A DNA stretch of 5,253 nt, taken from an uncultured Desulfobacteraceae bacterium. GTDB taxonomy: Bacteria > Desulfobacterota > Desulfobacteria > Desulfobacterales > UBA2174. Made by a program: the position numbers and the translations under genes. Under the pieces are notes generated by a model that was given only the letters and a program-made list of their open reading frames with translations, was not told the DNA's origin and ran no database searches. Where the stretch lies: NCBI GenBank assembly GCA_937982505.1, contig CALJLV010000170.1, positions 1 to 5,253 of the forward strand. The letters run 5' to 3'. Positions 1-5,253 of the stretch are shown here, piece after piece (position 1 is the first letter of the stretch; every line of letters starts with the position of its first letter).

Positions 1-1133
1 ACGATCATCTGGGCGATGCGCGGCAGGATGAAGCCTGCCGCGCCCCAGGCGCTGAAAACCAGCCCGTAGTTGGCCCCGAAGTTGGACAGCCCGTAGTAGT
101 CCTTGGTGGCCGAGGGAAAAAGGGACAGATTGGTGCCGTAGTTGAAACCGATGAGGGTCGCGGCCAGCACCAGGAGGAAGGCCTGGGCCTGATCGATGGC
201 CAGCAGCGAGAGGATCACCGCCGCCTGGAAACTCATGGTGAGCAACAGGGTGCGGGTGCGGCCGATGCGGTCGGAAAGGACCCCGGCCACGACCCGGCCG
301 CCGGCATTGCCGATGGCCATGAGGGCCACCACCACCCAGGCCAGTTCCCCCATACTCTGGCGGGCCATGCCGGCCACCGAACCGATGATGATCAGACCGG
401 CCCCGGATCCGGCGAAAAACATGAACCAGAGCTTGTAGAAGGACGGGGTGCGCATCATTTCGATGGGCGAAAAATCCTGGGCGGCCACCGCGTTGGCGGC
501 CGGACGGCGCCGGGCGGCCGCCGCCTGGGGCGCTACATACCCCTTGGGCGGATTGACCAGGAGCAGGGCCAGGGCGCAGACCACGGCGGTAAAGGAGAGG
601 CCGAAGATCATCATGGCCTGGCTCAGACCGAAGCGGGCGATGAGAAAATTGGCCAACGGCGCGATGTAGACCGACGCCAGGCCGAACCCGGCCACCACGA
701 TGCCGGCGATCAGGCCGGTGCGGGCCGCGGGAAACCACTTGATGGCCGGCGGCGTCGCCGAGGCATAACCGAAGCCCAGGCCGGCGCCGGTCAGGATCCC
801 GAAGCCCACGATCCAGCTCAGCAGGCTGGTGGAAACGCTGCTGAGCAGGAGGCCGGCCCCGGTGAGCAGGCCGCCGATGACGGCCGTGATGCGCGGGGTG
901 AGCCGATCCTGGAGGCGGCCGGCAAAAATCATGGTGAAGGCGAAGACCAGGCAGCACACGGCATACGGATCGTTAAGGGCGGCCATGTCCCACTGGAAGC
1001 GCCCGTCGCCGGCCTCGATGGATTCCTTGATGGCCAGCTTGAAGATGCTCCAGGTGTAGAGGATACCCAGCGCCAGGTTGATGCCCAGCCCGGCCAGGGT
1101 GACCTGCCATCCCTTGTTCCTGATCTTTTCCAT
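1..1133 (-). CDS. OFA-family MFS transporter (oxalate/formate antiporter-like), 3' end cut by window edge
   Basis: This is an inner-membrane secondary carrier of the major facilitator superfamily; the closest family I recognise is OFA (OxlT/YhjX-like), whose members move small carboxylates such as oxalate, formate or pyruvate. The frame is open for 377 codons to the window edge, against a usual length of roughly 400-440, so about the last helix and tail are missing. Visible features: a first helix with GINLALGILYTWSIF (residues 17-31), an MFS loop AGRLQDRLTPR (71-81), a charged central loop (about 195-230) between the two six-helix halves, GNAGGRVVAGVLSDRIGR (275-292) and the OFA-typical KDYYGLSNFGANYGLVFSAWG (344-364). 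The ATG at 1133 has an AAGGGGG ribosome site six bases upstream. It sits downstream of a two-component pair and has its own sigma-54 promoter. The family is secure; the substrate is unknown. Confidence 0.93.
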   Translation of the reverse strand, partial: MEKIRNKGWQVTLAGLGINLALGILYTWSIFKLAIKESIEAGDGRFQWDMAALNDPYAVCCLVFAFTMIFAGRLQDRLTPRITAVIGGLLTGAGLLLSSVSTSLLSWIVGFGILTGAGLGFGYASATPPAIKWFPAARTGLIAGIVVAGFGLASVYIAPLANFLIARFGLSQAMMIFGLSFTAVVCALALLLVNPPKGYVAPQAAAARRRPAANAVAAQDFSPIEMMRTPSFYKLWFMFFAGSGAGLIIIGSVAGMARQSMGELAWVVVALMAIGNAGGRVVAGVLSDRIGRTRTLLLTMSFQAAVILSLLAIDQAQAFLLVLAATLIGFNYGTNLSLFPSATKDYYGLSNFGANYGLVFSAWGAAGFILPRIAQMI

Positions 1134-1139
1134 TCCGAG

Positions 1140-1146
1140 CCCCCTT
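1140..1146 (-). promoter_or_regulatory. Ribosome binding site of the OFA transporter
   Basis: On the minus strand AAGGGGG lies six bases before the ATG at 1133. It fixes the start; no other in-frame ATG/GTG close by has a comparable site. Confidence 0.75.
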
Positions 1147-1210
1147 AATGAATGCCTTGCAAGTGTTGGATGCCGAACAACTAATGAAGTCAATTTATTT
1201 CAATACGGAC

Positions 1211-1226
1211 AGCACGGATCGTACCA
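1211..1226 (-). promoter_or_regulatory. Sigma-54 (-24/-12) promoter for the OFA transporter
   Basis: Read on the minus strand, 1226-1211 is TGGTACG-ATCC-GTGCT. The sigma-54 consensus is TGGCACG-N4-TTGCW, so it matches at every consensus position except C-to-T at the fourth base and T-to-G at the first base of the -12 block. The invariant GG (1225-1224) and GC (1213-1212) have the required spacing of 12 bases first G to first G. The predicted transcription start is an A near 1200, giving a leader of about 67 bases before the ATG at 1133. The gene immediately upstream encodes a sigma-54 activator, which independently supports the call. The downstream gene is the transporter only. Confidence 0.8.
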
Positions 1227-1370
1227 ACCATCCCTAAATCTTTCTAACCATCTGAATATAAATGAATTTACAGACATGGACAGCGGTCGCGGCCGGCAGT
1301 CGGGATCAACCGAAATTGTGGAGAAGGGCTGCGGAAGTTGGCAAGGTGCCGGAATGCGGGGATGAATTCA

Positions 1371-1412
1371 CCCCCACAACCCAGGTTGTGGACACAACCT
1401 GGGTTGTGGGGG
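1371..1412. promoter_or_regulatory. Perfect 42-bp palindrome: two tandem 16-bp operator dyads, probable enhancer (UAS)
   Basis: Positions 1371-1390 and 1393-1412 are exact reverse complements (20 of 20) around a GA spacer. Each arm contains its own dyad of the form CACAACC-N2-GGTTGTG: 1375-1390 (centre CA) and 1393-1408 (centre TG), 18 bases centre to centre. This is the layout expected of paired dimer sites for a Fis-type helix-turn-helix activator. The centres lie about 182 and 200 bases upstream of the predicted sigma-54 start, within the usual enhancer range, and 14 bases beyond the regulator's stop codon. Binding by the adjacent response regulator is inferred. As RNA it would form a strong hairpin after the kinase-regulator operon, but no T-run follows on either strand, so a classical intrinsic terminator is less likely; a dual role cannot be excluded. 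Confidence 0.75.
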
Positions 1413-1426
1413 GACAGCATCAGAAC

Positions 1427-2830
1427 TCATTTTTCCTGGTGCAGGCGCTTGCTCAGGGCCTGCTGGCTGATTCCCAGCAGGGCGGCGGCGGCCGTCTGGT
1501 TGCCCTCGGTCCGTTTGAGGGCCTCGGCGACCAGCATGCGGGCGGCTTCCTTGATGGTGGGCAGCCGGGCCGGGAAAACGATGGCCTCGGCACCGCCGGC
1601 CGGTTCGAACGGAATCGCCCCGCCGGCCTGCTCGCGGCGGATATGGTCACGAAAGACCGTCAATTCCAGGGGCCCGGAACGGTGCCGGCTGAGGGCATCG
1701 AAGATCATCGATTCCAGCTCGCGCACGTTGCCGGCGAAAAGATGGGACCGCAGCAGGGCCATCAGTTCGGCCGGCGCTGCCGGCCTGGGCCGGTTCAGGA
1801 CCCGGGCGGCCTTGTCCAGAAAATGGTCCACCAGCAGGGGCAGATCGTCCAGACGCTCGCGCAGGGGCGGCAGATAGATCTGATGGGTGCGCAGCCGGTA
1901 GGCCAGGTCCTTGCGAAAGCGGCCGGCCCGCTCCAGGGCCCGCAGTGAGACGTTGGTGGAGGCCACGATGCGCGCGTCGCTGCGCCGGGGCCGGTCCATG
2001 CCCAGGGGCATGTATTCGCCTTCCTGGAGCAGGCGCAGCAGCTTGACCTGGGAGGCCGGGCTCAGATCGCCGATCTCGTCCAGAAAAAGGGTGCCGCCGG
2101 CGGAGGCCTCGATCATTCCCGGCCGGTCCCGATCCGCCCCGGTAAAGGCGCCGCGCACGTGGCCGAAAAGGGTGTCGGAAAAGACGTTGTCGTCCAGTCC
2201 GCCCACGTTGACGGCCACGAAGGCCCCGGGCAGACCGCTGAGCCGGTGAAGGGCCCGGGCCACCAGTTCCTTGCCGACCCCGGTCTCCCCCCGGATCAGC
2301 ACGGGCTGGAGGGTGGTGGCGATGGCCTCCACGTACTGAAACACCGCCAGCATCTTGGAATCACGGGTGATGATCTCGGAAAAGGCATTCGCCCGGGGCG
2401 TCCGCTCGGCCAGAATCTGGCGCCGCAGGGCCTGGTTCTCGCGCTGCAGGGCCCCGTAGGCCGCGGCCCGCTGCACCGTGGCCACCAGGCGCTCGTCCTC
2501 CACCGGCTTGAGAATGTAGTCGAAGGCGCCGGCCTTCATGCAGCGCACCGCGGTCTCGGCGTCCACCCGTCCCGTGATCACGATCACCGGCACGTCCGGG
2601 CATTCGGTGGAAAAGAAAGACAGCAGGGTTTCGCCGTCCACCCCGGGCATCATCAGATCGAGCAGCACGATGTCCGGGGCTTCCTGGCCCACCAGCTCCT
2701 GCACCTGGCGGCCGTCGCCGCAGGTGCGGATGCGGCTGAAGCCCGCCAGGCGCAGGGCGGTGTCGACGGCCAGCAGAATGCTGGACTGATCGTCGATCAC
2801 CAGAATCGACGGCGAAAGGACAAGGTTCAT
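1427..2830 (-). CDS. Sigma-54-dependent response regulator (NtrC/DctD-type enhancer-binding protein)
   Basis: A 467-residue cytoplasmic transcription activator with three complete domains. The receiver (about 7-122) has acidic pocket D13-D14, phosphoacceptor D58 in DIVLLD, T86 and K108. The AAA+ domain (about 150-390) has Walker A GETGVGKE (181-188), an intact GAFTGA loop (227-232) that in this family contacts sigma-54, Walker B TLFLDE (247-252), an arginine-finger region FRKDLAYRL (305-313) and sensor II GNVREL (368-373). The C-terminal Fis-type helix-turn-helix (about 424-464) includes NQTAAAALLGISQQALSKRL. Length is typical. The ATG at 2830 overlaps the kinase stop by four bases (ATGA), with AAGGAAG just upstream, so translation is probably coupled to the kinase. 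The sigma-54 promoter and tandem dyads between it and the transporter make that transporter its likely target. Family is secure; the target is inferred. Confidence 0.96.
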   Translation of the reverse strand: MNLVLSPSILVIDDQSSILLAVDTALRLAGFSRIRTCGDGRQVQELVGQEAPDIVLLDLMMPGVDGETLLSFFSTECPDVPVIVITGRVDAETAVRCMKAGAFDYILKPVEDERLVATVQRAAAYGALQRENQALRRQILAERTPRANAFSEIITRDSKMLAVFQYVEAIATTLQPVLIRGETGVGKELVARALHRLSGLPGAFVAVNVGGLDDNVFSDTLFGHVRGAFTGADRDRPGMIEASAGGTLFLDEIGDLSPASQVKLLRLLQEGEYMPLGMDRPRRSDARIVASTNVSLRALERAGRFRKDLAYRLRTHQIYLPPLRERLDDLPLLVDHFLDKAARVLNRPRPAAPAELMALLRSHLFAGNVRELESMIFDALSRHRSGPLELTVFRDHIRREQAGGAIPFEPAGGAEAIVFPARLPTIKEAARMLVAEALKRTEGNQTAAAALLGISQQALSKRLHQEK

Positions 2831-4329
2831 GGCGCTTCCTTGAAGGCCGGCAGGACGACGGTGGCCACCGTGCCCCGTCCGGCCGCTTCCGCACTCAGAT
2901 CGAGGCGGCCACCGTGATCCGCGACGATGCGCTCGGAGATGGCCAGTCCAAGACCGGTGCCCCCCTGATCGCGTTTGGTGGTGAAAAACGGGTCCTTGAT
3001 GCGCTCGCGCAGGTTCTCCGGGACGCCCCTTCCCTCGTCGCTCACGGTGATCACCACCTGGCCGGCGGGATCCAGGGCCGTGGCGGCCCGAATGGCCTGG
3101 TCCGCACTGCCAAGGGCCTGGCAGGCGTTGACCAGGAGGTTGACCATCACCTGCTCAAGGCGCTGGGCATTGCCTTTGACGGCGGGCAGGCCAGGCCCCG
3201 GTTCCAGGGTGAAATGACGGGTCGACTTGCGGATCAGGTTGGCCACCAGGCATGCGGCGCGCTGCAGGCTGGCATTCACATCCACGGTTTCGTTGAGGTC
3301 CGAAGTGCCCTGGCGGGCGAAATCCTTCAGGTCGGCCACGATGCTCCGGGCCCGCAGGGCCGCGTCCACGGTGTCTGAAAGCAGTCTGGGGAGCCGTTCG
3401 CGCAGCAGTCCATAGGGCATCCCGCCCACGGCGAAGTCGCCCGGGTCCGCCAGGTGCCGGTCCAGAACCGGACCGACGGCGCGCCAGGTCTTTTCCAGGG
3501 TTTGGGCGTTGAGCACGATGGAGGCGATGGGATTGTTGATCTCGTGGGCGATTCCCGACACCAGGGTGCCGATGGAGGCCAGCTTGGCCGCCTGGTACAA
3601 CTGCTCCTGCTGCTGTCGGGCCTGCTCCTGGGCCTGGCGGCGGCGCCGCTCGGCCATCACCCCCTGCCACACGATGTAGCCCGAAAGGCCCAGCATCAGG
3701 GCCAGAATCCCGGCGCAGACCAGGATCAGATGACGCCGGATGGCCGCCATTTCGGCGCGCAGATCCTCCACGTAGACCCCGGTGCCCACGATCCATCCCC
3801 AGGGGGCAAAACCCTTGACGTAGGAGATCTTGGGGACGATGTGGGCCGGATCGTCCTTCCACTGCCAGTGGTAGTCCACGTACCCGGCACCGGCGGCCGC
3901 CACGATGGCCACGCATTCCACGAAGAGCCGCTTGCCGGTGGGATCGGCGAAGGTGGCAATGTCGCTGCCCTCCAGGTCGCGCCGGTAGGGATGCATCAAC
4001 AGCCGGGGGTGCATGTCGTTGATCCAGAAATAGTCCTTGCGCTCCGGGCCGTAGCGCAGGGCGCGCAGGTGCGCGACGGCCCGGGCCTGGGCTTCGGTGC
4101 GCGTCATGCGCCCGTTTTGGACCTGCCGTTCAAAATCGTCCAGGGCGCTCCAGGCCGTCTGGGTCAGCTCCCGGATCATCTCCCGCTTGCCGGTCAGGAG
4201 GCGCTCTTCGAGCATGGGCAGAAAGAGGAAAAAAATGGTGGCCGCGAAGAGCGCCACCGTGAGCGCCACCGGAAAGACGATGCGCACCGAGGTGCGGGCG
4301 GGCCAGGTTGAAGTCGGGCCGCTGGCCAT
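2827..4329 (-). CDS. Membrane sensor histidine kinase with extracytoplasmic single Cache domain
   Basis: A 500-residue inner-membrane kinase, partner of the regulator that overlaps its stop. Order: helix TM1 (about 17-38); a Cache_2-like extracytoplasmic sensor (about 40-198) with DYFWINDMHPRLLMHP (99-114) and KGFAPWGWIVGTGVYVEDL (172-190); TM2 (about 201-222); a Gln/Arg-rich linker, probably coiled coil (224-248), with no HAMP or PAS domain; HisKA with phosphoacceptor H262 in GIAHEINNPI; then HATPase_c with N-box N397/N401, G1 DEGRGV (431-436) and G2 GGTGLGLAI (456-464). All catalytic boxes are intact. Related single-Cache sensors commonly bind small organic acids; the ligand here is unknown. 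I chose the ATG at 4329: GAAGG lies eight bases upstream and TM1 follows directly. An in-frame ATG at 4566 would add 79 non-sensor residues lying largely inside lpd. The GC-rich gap to lpd is 97 bases. Confidence 0.94.
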   Translation of the reverse strand: MASGPTSTWPARTSVRIVFPVALTVALFAATIFFLFLPMLEERLLTGKREMIRELTQTAWSALDDFERQVQNGRMTRTEAQARAVAHLRALRYGPERKDYFWINDMHPRLLMHPYRRDLEGSDIATFADPTGKRLFVECVAIVAAAGAGYVDYHWQWKDDPAHIVPKISYVKGFAPWGWIVGTGVYVEDLRAEMAAIRRHLILVCAGILALMLGLSGYIVWQGVMAERRRRQAQEQARQQQEQLYQAAKLASIGTLVSGIAHEINNPIASIVLNAQTLEKTWRAVGPVLDRHLADPGDFAVGGMPYGLLRERLPRLLSDTVDAALRARSIVADLKDFARQGTSDLNETVDVNASLQRAACLVANLIRKSTRHFTLEPGPGLPAVKGNAQRLEQVMVNLLVNACQALGSADQAIRAATALDPAGQVVITVSDEGRGVPENLRERIKDPFFTTKRDQGGTGLGLAISERIVADHGGRLDLSAEAAGRGTVATVVLPAFKEAP

Positions 4330-4337
4330 GGCGAAAA

Positions 4338-4342
4338 CCTTC
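4338..4342 (-). promoter_or_regulatory. Ribosome binding site that sets the kinase start
   Basis: GAAGG on the minus strand, eight bases before the ATG at 4329. It supports the shorter 500-residue kinase over the 579-residue frame beginning at 4566. Confidence 0.6.
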
Positions 4343-4357
4343 AGGGGGCCTGGATGT

Positions 4358-4419
4358 CTCGGGGACGGCCGGCCCGTCGGATCGGGCCGGCCGGGGGCGC
4401 CGGGCCGGGGCGCCCCGAG
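4358..4419. repeat. GC-rich nested inverted repeats between lpd and the kinase
   Basis: Three sets of pairing arms lie in 62 bases: a perfect 11-bp stem (4366-4376 with 4383-4393, six-base loop), a perfect 8-bp stem (4394-4401 with 4409-4416, seven-base loop), and a 7-bp outer stem CTCGGGG/CCCCGAG (4358-4364 with 4413-4419) that encloses both and competes with the second stem for 4413-4416. In the minus-strand transcript this begins eight bases after the lpd stop and ends 28 bases before the kinase start. No T-run follows on that strand, so it is not a classical terminator. It could stabilise the lpd message end, set relative expression of lpd and kinase, or mark the end of the lpd unit. It is a structural prediction by eye only. 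Confidence 0.65.
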
Positions 4420-4426
4420 CCGTCTT

Positions 4427-5201
4427 TTAGGACCCGTAGATGGCGCACTGGCGCGCCGCCATGGCCGCTTCCTGGAGGGCTTCGGCGAAGGTGGGATGAC
4501 CATGGACGGTGCGGGCCAGATCCTCGCTGGAAGCGCCGAACTCCAGGGCCAGAACGCATTCGGCAATCATGTCCGCGGCCCGGGCCCCGATGATGTGGAC
4601 CCCCAGGAGGCGATCGGTGCGGCTGTGGGCGATGATCTTGACGAACCCCTCGCTCTGGCCCATGCAACGGGCCCGGCCGGCCCCGGAAAAGGGATAGGAA
4701 CCGGTGCAGTAGGGAATCTTGCGCGCCTTGCACTGCTCTTCGGTAAGACCCACCATGGCCACCTCGGGGGCGGTGTAGACGACCGCCGGGATGGCGTCGT
4801 AGTTGACCTCGACCCGGTTGCCGGCGATGTGTTCCACCGCGGCCAGCCCCTCGGCCGAGGCCTTGTGGGCCAGCATGGGGCCGGCCACCAGGTCGCCGAT
4901 GGCATAGACCGTCTTGACGCGGGTGCGATAGGCCGCGTCTACCTCGATCAGGCCGGATTTGGGGTCCACGGCCACACCCAGATCCTCCAGCCCCAGCCCG
5001 GCCGTCAGGGGCCGGCGGCCCACGGCCACCAGGAGCCGGTCGAAATTCAAAGTTTCCTCTTTTCCTTCGCCTTCCACGGTCACCTGGACCGTCTTGCCCT
5101 TGACCCGGGCCCCGGCCACCCGGGTCTTGACCCGGATCTCGAGCCCCTGCTTGCGCAGGATCCGGTCCAGGGTCCGGCCCACCTGCCCGTCGAGAAGCCC
5201 G
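4427..5201 (-). CDS. lpdA: Dihydrolipoamide dehydrogenase (E3), C-terminal half; 5' part missing at contig end
   Basis: E3 is the FAD-dependent cytoplasmic enzyme that reoxidises dihydrolipoamide with NAD+ in 2-oxoacid dehydrogenase complexes and the glycine cleavage system. Some 257 residues remain of a usual 460-475, so the FAD Rossmann fold and the CxxxxC redox disulfide are absent from the window. Present are part of the NAD domain with VGRRP (60-64), the FAD-contacting YAIGDL (99-104) followed by AGPMLAHKASAEG, and the dimer-interface domain with IPAVVYTAPEVAMVG. The catalytic pair is H235 and E240 in HGHPTFAEALQEA. The stop is TAA at 4427-4429. The first readable bacterial codons encode GLLDGQVGRTLDRIL; the GTG at 5182 is internal, not the true start. 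The break is artificial, caused by adapter sequence. Mercuric or other disulfide reductases are less likely given the HPT-x-x-E ending. Confidence 0.93.
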
Positions 5202-5253
5202 AGATCGGAAGAGCGTCGGGTAGGGAAAGAGTGTAGGTCTCGGTGGTCGCCGT
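5202..5253 (+). other. Illumina TruSeq universal adapter (reverse complement), not genomic
   Basis: The last 52 bases begin with the diagnostic AGATCGGAAGAGC and follow the reverse complement of the TruSeq universal adapter at 50 of 52 positions as I remember it. The differences are G for T at 5219 and G for A at 5237. It is residual adapter at a contig end. The lpd frame stays open through it, so automatic annotation would give lpd a false N-terminus containing HSFPTRRSSD. Confidence 0.95.

Larger units (their letters stand above)
1134..1426. other. Intergenic regulatory region between regulator and transporter
   Basis: These 293 bases contain no credible gene. In minus-strand order they hold the tandem operator palindrome, a GC-rich spacer with a degenerate third dyad (1305-1320), an AT-rich stretch (about 1182-1275) that contrasts sharply with the GC-rich genes, the sigma-54 promoter and the leader with its ribosome site. 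The AT-rich stretch spans and flanks the promoter and would suit DNA bending between enhancer and promoter. I could not find a convincing IHF consensus in it. Confidence 0.75.

Noticed and set aside
1158..1177. CGGCAT...TTGCA on the minus strand as a second sigma-54 promoter
   Set aside because: The spacing is 14 instead of 12 bases and the -24 element is poor.
1188..1193. TTGACT on the minus strand as a sigma-70 -35 box
   Set aside because: No acceptable -10 hexamer occurs about 17 bases downstream.
1340..1352. CCGGCACC...TTGCC on the minus strand as a sigma-54 promoter
   Set aside because: The GG and GC elements are only eight bases apart instead of twelve.
1371..1412. Palindrome as a standard intrinsic terminator of the kinase-regulator operon
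   Set aside because: No T-run follows the stem on either strand, and the internal dyad symmetry plus location upstream of a sigma-54 promoter fit an enhancer better. A secondary RNA role remains possible.
1134..1426. Small RNA, tRNA, CRISPR repeat or insertion-sequence end in the intergenic region
   Set aside because: There is no cloverleaf, no spaced repeat array, no transposase remnant and no target duplication; the only inverted repeat is the operator palindrome.
1262..1948. Long plus-strand reading frame (228 codons)
   Set aside because: It runs antisense through the 3' part of the regulator, is rich in Gly/Gln/Pro with no domain, and is explained by high GC content.
3454..4311. Long plus-strand reading frame (285 codons)
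   Set aside because: It is antisense to the kinase; the His/Gly/Gln-rich composition is typical of a shadow of a GC-rich gene.
4330..4566. In-frame N-terminal extension of the kinase (79 codons)
   Set aside because: It mostly lies inside lpd or the hairpin region, has shadow-frame composition, and a better-supported ATG with a ribosome site lies at 4329.
4097..5236. Long plus-strand reading frame (379 codons)
   Set aside because: It is antisense to the kinase and lpd, and its last residues are translated adapter.

Overview
The window reads as about 5.2 kb of GC-rich bacterial DNA with all four genes on the minus strand. In transcription order, right to left, they are: the C-terminal half of a dihydrolipoamide dehydrogenase (lpd), a membrane-bound sensor histidine kinase with an extracytoplasmic Cache domain, a sigma-54-type (NtrC/DctD-like) response regulator, and an OFA-family major facilitator transporter that runs off the left edge. 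High GC, dense GCC/GGC codon use, and a sigma-54 two-component system beside an OFA carrier would suit a Desulfobacterota-type (deltaproteobacterial) anaerobe. That assignment is an inference from style; no marker gene is present.

Region by region: positions 5202-5253 are not bacterial. They match a reverse-complemented Illumina TruSeq universal adapter at 50 of 52 positions, so the contig ends artificially inside lpd. lpd ends at 4427. A 97-base gap (4330-4426) follows, filled with very GC-rich inverted repeats. The kinase (4329-2827) and regulator (2830-1427) overlap by four bases (ATGA) and form a translationally coupled pair. A 293-base intergenic region (1134-1426) separates the regulator from the transporter (1133 to beyond position 1).

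The intergenic region is the most informative part. It holds a near-consensus sigma-54 promoter (1211-1226, minus strand) about 67 bases upstream of the transporter's start codon. About 180-200 bases upstream of the predicted transcription start is a perfect 42-bp palindrome made of two tandem copies of a 16-bp dyad, CACAACC-N2-GGTTGTG. The regulator has an intact GAFTGA motif, Walker motifs and a Fis-type helix-turn-helix. The layout therefore suggests a self-contained circuit: the kinase senses an extracellular ligand, probably a small organic acid, and phosphorylates the regulator. The regulator binds the tandem dyads as an enhancer and activates sigma-54 transcription of the transporter. 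Ligand, substrate and binding are inferred.

I saw no RNA genes, CRISPR arrays, insertion sequences or transfer boundaries. I do not see a wholly new type of system; the notable points are the well-resolved regulatory circuit, the GC-rich structure between lpd and the kinase, and the adapter artefact.
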